NCBI GenBank assembly: GCA_002104945.1
Contig: MCFH01000002.1
Location: 1,076,001-1,140,000 of the forward strand
Source: Piromyces finnis
Taxonomy: Eukaryota; Neocallimastigomycota; Neocallimastigomycetes; Neocallimastigales; Neocallimastigaceae
Direction of reading: 5' to 3'
Length of the DNA: 64,000 bases
Below the pieces are notes generated by a model that saw only the letters and a list, made by a program, of their open reading frames with translations, ran no database searches and was not told where the DNA came from. This document shows, piece after piece, positions 52,455 through 64,000 of this stretch. The position numbers and the translations under genes are program-made. The first letter of the stretch is position 1; each line of letters starts with the position of its first letter.

Positions 52455-54084
52455 CTTTATTTTTTTTAATTAAAAAAAATTTTTATATTGTTGAAATAAA
52501 TCAATGATAATAAATGTACTATTATAATTTTTTCGATAGATATAATTATTTGAATCCAAAATAAAACCAAAATTTTAAATTGAAAAAAAAAAAAATAAAG
52601 AAAGAAATAAAAATAAGAATAATAATAATTAATAAATATTGACGAATGAATTGTTTAATATCATTATCAATATCTTATATAAAAATCAAAATTTAATTGA
52701 ATAATTTAAATTATCCAAATAATTAAGGATTAATAAAATGTTAATTATCTTTATAATTTGAATGAAAAAATAAATATTTTGGAAAAGTTTAATAATAATT
52801 ATTATCATAATCAAATATTAACTATATGAGAAAAGATAAAACTACAATAATTAAAGTTAGGTTTAAAAAAGAATTATTATTAATTATTATTATTTTGTCA
52901 ACATTTTATTTATATATTTGATAAATGTTAATAAATAAATTGAATTATTAATTTATATTATTATTTATTTATTTCTTCTTAATAAATAATTAAAAATGTT
53001 TACCAAATTATATTAGTTAATTCTGTTTAGTGATACTATTAAATTTTAATAAAATATAATAGTTAATTTGAATAATTACTTTATTTAAATTATATTTGTT
53101 TTTTTTTTGTTTTTTTTTTTTTTTTTAATTTTATTTTCACTTTATATATATTTCAATTATTTTTTTTTAAATATTTATAAATATTTTATCATTAAAATTA
53201 GACTAACATTAAAAGAAATTATAAGTTGCCTAAGAATTTTAGTAAATAAAATAATAATCTAAGAGATAAAATATAAATAATTTTTTAATTTTTTAATGCT
53301 ATTTTCAAAATTTATTTATTATTACATGTTCATGTTCCTTTCTTTTTATATTAGTAAAAAATAATTAATACCTAGAAATATATTATACATTCTTAGATGT
53401 ACCTAAAAAATACTATATTATAAAAATATTAAAACTAGTTATAATAAAATTTATAGAAATATTTATATATTTCTATAAATTTTATTGTTTTTTTTTTATT
53501 AAAATTTAAGAGGTTAAGCAAATACAAAATATAAAATTGTTTGATTTTTTTTTTTATTATTGTTTTTTGTATAATATAAATCAATTATTAGAATTTTTGG
53601 AGTTAATGATTAGGGTTTTGTAAAAAAAAAAAAAAAAAAAGTATTAACAAGTAAATATATAGCTTTTATTTAAACATTTTTAAAATTTTTAAACTGCTAA
53701 TATGATGTTATTTATACTATTTGTATATTAAATAATATTATTGCACTAATTAAGAAATTCCCAGTAAACTAATTTAATAAAAAATTTTAAACATTATTTA
53801 ATAACATTTCAAATAATTTTTTAAAAACAAGGAAAAAAAAGATAAAAATAAAATTAAAATTTTTAAAAATATTAAAGGTGAAAGTAAAATCTGTTTTTTC
53901 ATTAATAAAAAAAATAACTTTAAAAAACCTTCTTTTTAAATGTTATTATTTTGTTTTTTTTTTTTTTGTTTTGATTTATTTTGTTTGGTATTAAATAATC
54001 TTTAAACAAAATAATCTTTTTTTTTTTTTATTTTATTTTTCGTCTATCTTAATATATAATTGCGCAGTAATATATAAAATAAAA
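52455..54084. other. Divergent promoter region with a 20-bp perfect inverted repeat
   Basis: About 1.6 kb of A/T-rich DNA between divergent genes with T runs (for example 54017-54029). It includes the inverted repeat at 53443-53486. No coding or RNA-like island was noticed. Confidence 0.45.
53443..53486. repeat. Perfect inverted repeat, 20-bp arms, 4-nt loop
   Basis: Left arm 53443-53462 (core ATAAAATTTATAGAAATAT) and right arm 53467-53486 are exact reverse complements separated by TTAT. It can form a strong hairpin or cruciform. Confidence 0.85.
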
Positions 54085-56153
54085 ATGGAAATAAGAAAAG
54101 AAAATATAATCGATAAAATTGAAATTAAAAAAGTAATTTTATATAAAATATTAAATTAATGTAATAATTATTAAATATCTATTTTTTTTTTTAAATATTT
54201 TAATATTTGTTTATACTCTGAATATTTTTAATAACGACATCTATCTAAAAAAAAATAGAAAAAGGAATTGAAATTAAGATTTTTAATATTATGCTCCTTT
54301 TTAATTTTTATTTTTCATTTTATGATATGTCGATTTTCAAACCCAACTCGTTTATTAAAACCGAAACATAAACATATCGATGATAATACTGTCATAATAG
54401 TTAGTATTGATGGTTTTCGTAATGATTTCCTAGAAAGAATGGAATTTACAAAAAAAATAAATAAATTAAGTCATATTGGTAATAAAGCAGAGTTTTTAAA
54501 ACCATCTTTCCCAACCTCAACCTTTCCAAATCATTATACAATTGTAACTGGTTTATATCCAGAATCCCATGGAATTGTCTCTAATACTTTTTATGGTATA
54601 TTTATCTATAATACTTTTAAGTATATCAATATTGTAATTAAACCTATTAAACTATTTTATATATTAATATAGATAAAGAGTTAAATAAAACATTTAATAT
54701 TAGAGATAATGAATTAATAAGAATACCTGAATGGTGGGGTGGATCACCTGTAATTATTATATCTTTTATGTTTTTTTTATTTTATCATAGTTTACTTTAA
54801 TAAATATAATTTTTAAAAATAAATAAATGATTAAATCTATCTCTGTAGATTTGGAATGAAGCCGAGAAAAATAATATTAAATCAGCTGTTTGTATGTGGT
54901 TAGTATAATTGTAAAATTCTTGGGAAAAATTATTTATTAATCTAATTTTTTTCTATTTAATAATAATATACTAAAGGGTTGGAAGTGAAGTTGAAATAAA
55001 TGGAATGTCACCATCCTATGTTGTTAAATTTGATCCAAATACTACTCTTGACGAAAAGTTAAATACAGTTAGTAATTGGTTAAAATTGCCAAAAGAAGAA
55101 AAGCCAAGATTAATTTTAGTATATTTGCCAGAAGTTGATAAAGCAGCTCATAATTATGGTGTTAATTCCGATGAGGTAATATTGTTTTATATTTGTTACA
55201 TAATATAAATTAAGGAATACTATTATTAATATATATATATATATTATATTTTTTAAGGTTAACCTTTCTCTTAAATTAGTAGATAAATTTATATATAAAT
55301 TGTATAAATTAATAAATAAAAATAAACATAGAGATAATACCAATTTAATTATTGTATGTATCAATTATGAAAACATAATAATTATATAATTATATTAATC
55401 CTTTGTATTTTATAAATTATCAATTTAGCTAAGTGATCATGGAATGGCTGATATAAAACAAAATGGCCAAATTTATATTGAAGATATTTTTGATGAGGAA
55501 GATAATGTTGAAGTCATATCATATATTCCACACTTATATATTAAAGATGATGATAAATGTATATAATAATTTAATGTTTAATCTTGTTTAATAATTTAAA
55601 GTATAATAATACTAGATTAATAATATTTCTATATTTTACCAATATATATAGTAAATATCGATTATATATATGAAAAAATGATTAATGCTAGCATCAATAA
55701 TGGCCATTGGATGCCATTTAAAAGAGAAAATATCTTGGAGAGATTCCATTATAATAATAATAAAAGAATATCACCAGTTATGGGAATTGCTGAAACTGTA
55801 TGAATATTTATCTGTATATATATATATATTTAATAAAAAAGTAATTAGGTATTCTGTATTTTATATTAATTAACATGGTTTATATATATAAAAAGGGCTA
55901 TTCATTTACATATAAAAATAGGACACTCCCTGTTGCTATGCATGGTTATGATAATGAAGATGATAATATGAATGCATTCTTTTTAGGCATTGGCCCAGTA
56001 TTTTCAAAATACCCTGGTCAAACCATACCATCTTTTAATAACGTTGAAATATTTAATCTAATAACAACCATATTGAATATTACTGAAAATGTATCACCGA
56101 ATAACGGAACTGTAGAAACAATGGAAATGTTTACCTATTATTTAAATCTTTAA
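54085..56153 (+). CDS. Ectonucleotide pyrophosphatase/phosphodiesterase (ENPP family), type II membrane protein
   Basis: Cleaves phosphodiester or pyrophosphate bonds of nucleotides or related substrates outside the cell or in the secretory lumen. Exon 1 (54085-54132) encodes a charged cytosolic tail. Exon 2 (from 54259) starts with the membrane anchor (LRFLILCSFLIFIFHFMI) and then the catalytic domain. All two-zinc site elements are visible: Asp in IIVSIDGFR, the Thr nucleophile in PTSTFPNHYTIVTGLYPESH, Asp and His in YLPEVDKAAHNYG, SDHGMAD, and the late His in VAMHGYDN. Family marker WWGGSPIWNEAE is present. About eight exons; stop at 56151-56153. Nearest fungal relatives are Npp1/Npp2-like. 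Substrate is unknown. Appears intact. Confidence 0.93.
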
Positions 56154-56458
56154 TATTTATTAATATTATTTTTAGTATTATTATAAATCATAATAATTAT
56201 TGTAAATATTATATATAGAATTTATTTATTATTTAGTATGTTTTTAATTTTTTAAATAGACATTTACTTATTTTTTTTTTACTTTCTATCAATAATTACA
56301 TATAAGGTATATAAGTTTTTTCATTAATAATTAAATTCAATAAAAAAATTAATAAATTAAAAAAGTTATCCAAAAAAAAACTACAAATTTAATCTTTATA
56401 ATTTAATATATAATAATTAAAAATTAAATTTATAATTTATTACTTTGCATTTATTACA

Positions 56459-56501
<43 letters not shown>

Positions 56502-56765
56502 CTCAAAATATTTTTTTTTATTGAAATTAATGTTTCATCATTCTCAAAAGATTATTTATAACGATTATAAATATAATAAATTGAATTTAAAAAACTATAC
56601 ATATAATATATAATATTCAAAATATTATAATAATAATAGTGTATTATTTAAATATGGAATAATTATATATATATTCATATTTATATACCAATATTTAATT
56701 AAAATAGCAATATAGTTCTATAAATTATTAAAAAGAGAAAAGTAATACTAACAAAATAACAGAAA
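56154..56765. other. Intergenic region with A40
   Basis: 3' UTR of the ENPP gene and promoter of SEN1. Contains a run of about 40 A at 56460-56499, some 265 bp upstream of the SEN1 start. Nothing else. Confidence 0.5.
56460..56499. repeat. A40 homopolymer
   Basis: Uninterrupted run of 40 A in the presumed SEN1 promoter; poly(dA:dT) tracts of this kind keep fungal promoters nucleosome-free. Confidence 0.88.
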
Positions 56766-59700
56766 ATGACTGACAATCAGAATAATAATCAAACTGAATG
56801 GAATCAAGTTTTTTCATTATATAACAAATTTATCAATAATAGAGATGATAAAGAAATTCGAAATTTATTTTTCACTACATCAGTAAACTATGTTATAAAA
56901 TATCCTTCATGTATTATTTGCCAAAAGCCAGAATTTTGTACTGAATTGATATTTTGTTTTTCTTGTCCACCAACAGGAATATTAGTAAAATTTAGAGAAG
57001 CTTTGGAATTGCAATTTAGAGAATGTGCTAATTGTATTGAAGTTTATCATGAAAAATTACTTCCAGAGTTTTACAAAGCATCATTACCTCAATATGGAGA
57101 GAGTGGGCTAGATAAATTTATTAAAGATATGATAGAGTGGGATGTTAAAAGATTATCGACCCATTTAGATATTTTAATTAAGCAATTATTTGATTCAAAA
57201 GAAGATATTGTTCAATGGAAAAAAGTAAGATCTCAATCCGTTTTTCCATTGTACGAAATTATAAAATACCCCATTGTTATGAAATCATATGATGTTGAAA
57301 CAAAATTTCTCATCATTCTAAAACATTTACTAGAAAGAAAAACAAAATTAACATTACTTAATAGTAAAATGCCTGGAATTTTGGTTTTGGCATTACATAG
57401 TTCAGATTTTATTAGGAATTGGACAAATGTTTCATTTCAATCTTATAAATGCTTTTCTTTATTTAAATCAGATGATTTAAAATCTTTTTTTGAAAATATT
57501 AATTTGTATTTAAAAAATAATTTACCACCTAATTCTTTTGAACAATTAGAATGCGGAAAGTTAAATAAATACTATCATTATACAGAAAATATTAATGATT
57601 TTCTACATGGCATCTGCAAAATAATTAGTGTTATCCCTTCAGACATTTTAGTAGATTTACAAAATATATCAGCTGAATTATTTAAAAGAATTACACTTTT
57701 ATTTAATCATTGGAGTAGTATGGATGTTAAAGTTTTTTTTAATACAATGGAAACGTTTTTCAAAACATTAAAACATAAAATCTGGAATATAGATAATACT
57801 ACAAATAATGATATAATATCAATATTTAAACAAATTTTAAATAATGAGACATATAAAAAAATTTTATCAAATACAGAAATTTTTAAACAAATTCCTACTG
57901 CTGATCAGTCTAATTATTTTAATTGGATATTTTATTTTTCTCAGACTGCCGAGAGTTCATTTCCTTTAGTTTCAGTTGAACTCTTGAAATATGCAATTGA
58001 ACAAACGAATGAATGGTGCCCAGAAGCAAGAGAATGCTATAAATTATTTGTATTTGAAGCAGTTCAATGTTTAAAAAAGGTTGAGGTTGTGGATATTTTG
58101 CTACAATATTGTTTAAAAGAAATAAAGGATAGTGAAAAACAAGCAAAACTTATAGAAATTACAAAAGAGAAAGTTAAAGAAGATACTCTAGCATTAATAG
58201 AAAATCATAAAATTATTTGTGATTTAGATCAATCAAAATTTAATCCAATTCCTAATCATGAAAACGAAAATCAATCAAAGGACAACATTAAATCAATACA
58301 TTTATTAACTTGGAGATATATTTGCTCATTGGATTTCTTAAAAGTAAACAAAGAAATATTTGATTCATTTTTTAATAGTATACAACAAATATCTTTTATA
58401 TTTTCAGATAGACATAATTTTAATCAGTATGTGGATAATCTTGTTTTTATCAGAAGATATATTGTAAATTTATTTGAAGAATTATCAGAACAAACAATTG
58501 ATACTTTAAAAGGTTTTTTCATAGATGAATCAAAATTATCAGTATTAGTTCATAATTTATTCTCATGTGATGATACTATAGTTGATATTTCTTGTAAAGT
58601 ATTAGATAAAATCATGGTAAAAAATATTGATGATAGCATTTTTGATCCAGTGGTATTGGTATTTATTGAGCATTCAAACCTATGTATTAAATTGTTAATT
58701 GATAAATTAAATGAATTTAATCTTTTGTCTAAAGATAAAGATATTTTTTGTATGTTGCACTTTACCAATTCTATAGTTAACACAATTGATAAATTAATTC
58801 CAAATATTGGGAAAATTACTAAAAGTGTTGATATTAAGAATTCTTTTATGGCATCAATTTTCAATTTTTTATATCAAGTTGTTAATAGAAGTAGTAGATG
58901 GATTAAATACCAACCAAATGAAAGACTTTTAATATCACAAGTTCTTCAAAGCTCATTAAATCTTATTTCAAAGATGGTTAAAATGATAAAGTCATATGAT
59001 GCTGAATGCGATTTTTATAACTTCAAAAATGAATTAGTTCATTTTATAAGTCCATTGTCAAAACAGTTAATTTATGAAAATGGAAGAATATATTTTGATA
59101 AAATATTTAATTTAATGTTAAATATATTAAGTTTTATTGAACCACCAAATAAACTTGAAGATAAATATCTGAATATATTAAAAAAGATTTATGAATCGAA
59201 TTCTTTACTACCAGTTCATAAAGAAAAGCTATATCAAATGCTAAACCAATTGGAAGGTATTAATAATTCGAATAATAATAGTAATAATGCATATGGAATT
59301 TCTTATCCAATGATTAATTCTAATCAATTATCACAACCAGTATTTAATGTTAATGTACCTTACCAGCAACAGTATTTAAATCAAGCACCTATAAACTTTA
59401 TAAACAATAGTACTCTTGTAGGAGTAAATCAAGCAAATTGTAATGTTCAAAAAGCTAACAGTTCTGAAAGTATGCCATCATTACTAGCTATTAATAATTT
59501 ATCTAATCCTCAAAATAATATATTTCAACAAAGTTCATTACAATCTGAAAACAATACTGAAATTATTAGTATAACTAGTGATTCAAAAAGTGTTGACAAT
59601 ATTAATAATTCAGAAGATGTCATTATTGTAGAAGACACTCCTGAACCAAATACCTTTAAAAAAGCAGAATCCAATTCACCTATAAGTTTAGATGAACTCA

Positions 59701-62700
59701 TGAGAAATAACGAAGAAAAGGAAAAGGAATTAAAACTGAAAAAAATTCAAGAAGATATGAAGAAAAGTATATTGTCAAATTATAAACATCAAAGTAAAAT
59801 AACAGATATGAGACCGTTATCACCTAACCAAGAATCAAAATATCCAATTAAAACGCCATTTACTATGAACCCAAAAAAGGTATCAGTACAAAAATCAATA
59901 AAAATATTTTCTACAACTCAATCGACAGATGCATTATTAAATAGTAAGCCAATTAGTTCAAATCCTGTTCATAAAATGTCATCAAATGTATTTAGTCCGT
60001 CATCACCACCACCATTCCCTAGTGGCCAGTCATTTGGAATGAAACAGCCTAAATCGTTAGTTCGAGTTAAATCACCAAAATACTCTAGTTCCAGTTCTGG
60101 CGGAAAATTATCAAAACTTCAGAGTTTAAGAAAAGATTTTAATATACAAAGGGATCATTTACAAACAAGAAGAGTTCCGTGTGGGCAATTATCAAAGCAA
60201 ACACATTCCAACCCAAACTTTGATAATAATAGTAAACTAAAAGAAGAACTTGAAGATTCTTCTTCTTCAGAAGAAGATGGTGAAGGTATTTTGGATCTTT
60301 TAAAAGATTACTCACAAGGCGATGGAGAGCCAGTTATTAAAGAAAAAAGAACTATTAAAATGTTAGATGATACCCCTGTAATTATCAATAAGAAAAAAGT
60401 AATTGGAAAATCTGTTATTTCTGATGTTCTAAAAAAGAAATCTAATATTGATATAAAAGTATTACATCGTCATGTTTTATCATGGAATTATCAAATGGGT
60501 GGAAATAAACCTCCAGGTATTAATTCATTAGTTAAAATTCCTGTATCATTTAAATCACATGAAGAATATGTTAAAGTTTTTGAGCCTTTAATTCTTACAG
60601 AATGTTGGGCTCAATTTCAAAAGTCAAAAGAAGACATTGATATTGAAAATGATATTATAAAGTTAATTTTAGAAGATCGTTGTTCTGTGGATGATTTCGA
60701 AGAAATAAAGTTTTCAGCTAAAACTGAGGAAATTCGCGGAAAATCTTTTTCGGAAAATGATATCCTTTATTTAAGATCAGATGATAAAGAAGGTGAAAAA
60801 TCAAAATATACATTCTTTGTGTTAATATCAAATATTACTATTAAAAAGAATGAAGCTATCCTTTCATGCCGTGCTTATTTCAGAGGTGGAAATTTCAATC
60901 TAATTTCTTCATTACGTAAAACATCAGCCTGGAAAACAACTAAAGTATTTTCATGTGTTACTTGTAATCGTGAATATTTAGCTATGAAATTTATGGAAAA
61001 TTCTAATTTATTAAAAGTTATTCTCGAACCTCAAGATAAAGAAAGCAATAAAAAAATTATTGAGAGTCGTTATGTGGCAAATTTAATGGAGAAATATAAA
61101 TTAAATGAATCTCAGGCCCAATCTATTTGTGGTTCAGTAAAAAGTAAAGATGGATTTACTTTAATTCAAGGACCTCCAGGTACAGGTAAAACCAAAACCA
61201 TTTTATCTTTAATTGCTGAATTAAAGGAAAAAGCTTTACCTAAGAAAATAAAAATATTAGTATGTGCCCCAAGTAATGCTGGTTGTGATGAAATTGTAAG
61301 AAGATTGAAAAGAGGAGTTCAAAAAAATAATAGTGAATTATATAAACCAAAATTAGTTAGAATTGGTACAGAAGCTATTCATCCTGATTGTAAAGATGTT
61401 ACATTGGATGCATTAGTAGATGATTTATTTAGTAATGATATGGTTAGTCAAAGCAATATTAGTAAATCTAATCAAAGTGAAAGTGCTTTAAGAACGCAAT
61501 TAGAAGATTTACATAAAAAATTGGAAGATCTAAGAAAAAAGGAAGAAGATGTTATTGTAAATAAACATGATGATATTTTACAACAAGAAATTTCATTGAA
61601 AATTGGAGAACTTATAAGAAAAAGAAAGGAAATAAGACAAGCATTAGAATCAACACAAGTAAAAAGTAAACAAATTTTAGAGCAGGCAAGACAACATGCA
61701 AAACAGAAAGTTTTAAATGACGCTGATATTGTCTTGAGTACTCTTGGTGGTAGTGGTCATGATATTTTAAGTAATATTGAAGGAGGTTTTGAAATTGTTA
61801 TTGTTGATGAAGCAGCCCAAGCTGTAGAACTTAGTTCATTGATTCCATTAAAGTATGGAGCAACTAAAGTTATTTTAGTTGGTGATCCAAATCAATTACC
61901 ACCAACTGTTATATCTCTTTTAGCACAAAATTATTCATATGAACAAAGTTTATTTAAAAGATTACAAATTAATAACCCTGATTCTGTATATTTATTAAAT
62001 GTTCAATATCGTATGCATCCACACATTTCCAAATTCCCAAGTAAGCATTTCTATAATTCAAAGATTGTTAATAGTATGAATATGGAAAAATTAAGATTCC
62101 AACCATGGCATAATGACAAGCGCTTTAGACCATATCAAATAATTAATGTTGAAGGTATAACATAAATAATTTAATATAATGTTATATTTAACGCTTTAGA
62201 AATATTTTATTAAATTATTGAATAAAACAATAATAATTATATAATTATAATAGGTAGAGAATCTTCATATGGTACCTCCTTAATTAATCAAAGTGAAGTA
62301 GATTCAATTATTACGTTAGTTCGTTCATTATGTGATATGAACCCAAGTATTAATTTCGCAACAAGAATTGGTATTATTACACCATATAATGGACAGTCGA
62401 AACTCTTGAAAAGAAAATTTAATTCAGTTTTTGGAAGTAAAATTTTACATTATATTGATATTAATACTATTGATGGTTTTCAAGGTCAAGAAAAAGATAT
62501 TATTATTTTTTCATGTGTTCGTGCTCATCCAAAATCAGGTTCTATTGGTTTCGTAGCTGATGTTAGACGTATGAATGTAGGTATTACGAGAGCAAGAAAT
62601 TCTTTATTTATTGTAGGGCATTTATCATCTTTAATAAAAAATGAAGAATGGAAAAGTCTTATTGAAGATGGAAAAGAAAGAAAAGCAATAAGTGATGTAA

Positions 62701-63941
62701 ATAATAATATAATATCTTTAAATATATAGATATATATTTACTATAAATAATATAATATTTAATTCAAAAATAATTATAACATTTTATTTTTAAAATAAAT
62801 AAAAAATAATAGTTCACAAAATCAAATTATGAATATAATCATAGTAAAATTCCTTTAAATATTTATTCTTCTGCAATTAAGGTACATAATTATATAATTA
62901 TCAATGATTAATATTAAATGTTTAATAGAATTAATTAATAAAAAATTATATTATAATAATTACCAATAATCTATAATAGTTAAATGATGATGACACTAAA
63001 AACAAAGAAAAAGAAAACAAGCCAGTACTATTAAAAAGAGGTTTAAATGGTAGTATATTAATCATTTACAAATTATTAATTAAATTGTATTTATATTAAC
63101 TTTTTTTTAATGTTATTTTTTTTTTAAGATACTGAATATAGTGATCAAATAAGCAAAAAGGAAAAATTGATTAAAGAGGAAAAGGAAGCTAAAAAAAGAT
63201 CAAAAAAACAAAGTGATGAAAATGATATTGATGATACTAATTCAAATAAAGAGCAAAAAAGGAAAGAACATGAAAATAAAAAAGTAAATTCAGATAGCTT
63301 ATTAAATACTAGTTCCATAAAAGAAATGAATGAAAATAAATCAAAAATAGATTCAATAGAAATGGATAATAAGAAGACAGAAACAATTAAAAGAATAAAA
63401 TCACCAAGTCTTAAAGAGAGATATAAAGAAAAAGTAGAAGAAAGAGAAAATAATAAAGCTGAATCAACCACAAAAATAAAATCACCAAGTCTTAAGGAAA
63501 GATATAAAGAAAAAATTGATGAAAGAGATAGTAAGAAAATAAAATTGGACACTCCACCAAGGATAAAATCACCGAACTCAGAAAATTACAAAGATAAAAC
63601 ACATAAATCAAAATCAAGTCATCACCATCATCATCACCGTCATTCAAGTTCACATAGTTCACACTCATCTCATTCGAAACATAATGATTCATCATTAAAA
63701 TTAAATAATGATACTTTTGATCCCAAAATATTATTAAATGTAAGTTCTCATTTAAATTATTGATTTAATATAAAAATTTATAATTATTATTTATATTTAA
63801 TAATATAAAAAATTTTAGGAAACCTCCAATAATGAACCAGTTGATCTTTTAGATAAGTTAGTAAATAGTTTAAAAACTACCGAAAAAATAGCAAAAGATA
63901 AACATCATAAATATTCTATGAAAGATATGAGGAGATATTAG
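56766..63941 (+). CDS. SEN1: Sen1/senataxin-type superfamily 1 RNA-DNA helicase, 2234 aa
   Basis: Nuclear helicase that resolves R-loops and ends non-coding transcription. Six exons in frame: 56766-62154, 62254-62696, 62813-62881, 62980-63049, 63129-63739 and 63819-63941 (stop TAG). Residues 1 to about 800 form the helical SEN1 N-terminal domain. About 830-1180 is a disordered, Ser/Asn-rich linker. The SF1B helicase core follows: motif I GPPGTGKTKT (about 1469), CAPSNAGCDEIVRRL, motif II VDEAAQA (about 1681), GDPNQLPPTV, QYRMHPHISKFPS, then in exon 2 ITPYNGQ, TIDGFQGQEKDIIIFSCVRA and NVGITRARN. A coiled segment (about 1580-1650) lies between motifs Ia and II, as in other Sen1 proteins. The tail after about residue 1945 is basic and carries repeats and a His-rich block. 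Confidence 0.96.
63390..63660 (+). repeat. Tandem IKSPSLKERYKEK repeats and His/Ser tract in the SEN1 tail
   Basis: Within exon 5 of SEN1, the module IKSPSLKERYKEK-x2-ER occurs twice (about 63394 and 63475) and a degenerate third copy (RIKSPNSENYKDK) follows. Next come six consecutive His and a Ser/His run. The SP dipeptides are possible CDK or CTD-kinase sites. Confidence 0.85.
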
Positions 63942-64000
63942 AATGAAGGGAAATAATATATTTTTTGACATTTGCTTATAATATATTTTATTCTTTATTA
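63942..64000. other. 3' flank of SEN1
   Basis: A/T-rich sequence to the window end; nothing recognised. Confidence 0.5.

Noticed and set aside
63145-63695. Minus-strand Ser/Leu/Phe-rich frames
   Set aside because: Antisense shadows of the repetitive SEN1 tail exon.
1-64000. CRISPR arrays, bacterial operons, Shine-Dalgarno sites, tRNA genes
   Set aside because: Sequence is intron-containing eukaryotic DNA; no repeat-spacer pattern and no A/B-box tRNA fold was found.

Overview
The window looks like nuclear DNA of a flagellated, extremely AT-rich fungus, most likely an anaerobic gut fungus (Neocallimastigomycota). Four things point there. Introns and intergenic DNA are almost pure A/T, with long homopolymers and AAT/ATT microsatellites. 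Genes carry many short GT-AG introns, usually GTAA or GTAT at the donor. Proteins are rich in Asn, Lys and Ile. There are genes for a motile or primary cilium (a giant ASH-domain axonemal protein and a TMEM138-like protein) next to fungal-type genes (PalB-like calpain, Sen1, cyclin C, a chitin-deacetylase-like protein). TAA, TGA and TAG all serve as stops, so the code is standard. The organism is inferred, not proven.

Layout. 1-1062 (+): 3' end of a type I DnaJ chaperone. 1470-3682 (-): unidentified 442-aa protein. 4500-4845: GC-richer, hairpin-rich island, probably a non-coding RNA. 6302-8105 (-): coiled-coil protein. 9956-11162 (+): pyrroline-5-carboxylate reductase. 11986-24868 (-): one 13-exon gene for a protein of about 3870 aa of the HYDIN/CFAP47 kind. 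25454-26780 (+): exosome subunit CSL4. 27229-29468 (+): membrane-anchored polysaccharide-deacetylase homologue that has lost its catalytic residues. 29729-35361 (+): calpain-7/PalB. 35789-36866 (+): TMEM138-like. 37564-41107 (+): CHFR-type FHA-RING-PBZ ubiquitin ligase. 41672-42584 (-): small, hydrophobic, probably highly expressed membrane protein. 42585-46026: 3.4-kb gene-poor stretch with a second RNA-like island. 46027-47568 (+): acidic/basic protein ending in a CaaX box. 48670-50437 (+): cyclin C. 51192-52454 (-): Cys-rich GPI-anchored surface protein. 54085-56153 (+): ENPP-type phosphodiesterase. 56766-63941 (+): Sen1 helicase with a repetitive basic tail.

The genes are individually transcribed eukaryotic units, not an operon. 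Two themes recur: cilium/zoospore biology (giant ASH protein, TMEM138) and nuclear RNA and cell-cycle control (CSL4, Sen1, cyclin C, CHFR). For most multi-exon genes I checked that the reading frame passes every junction; where I could not, the entry says so. No tRNA, rRNA, CRISPR array or intact transposon was seen.
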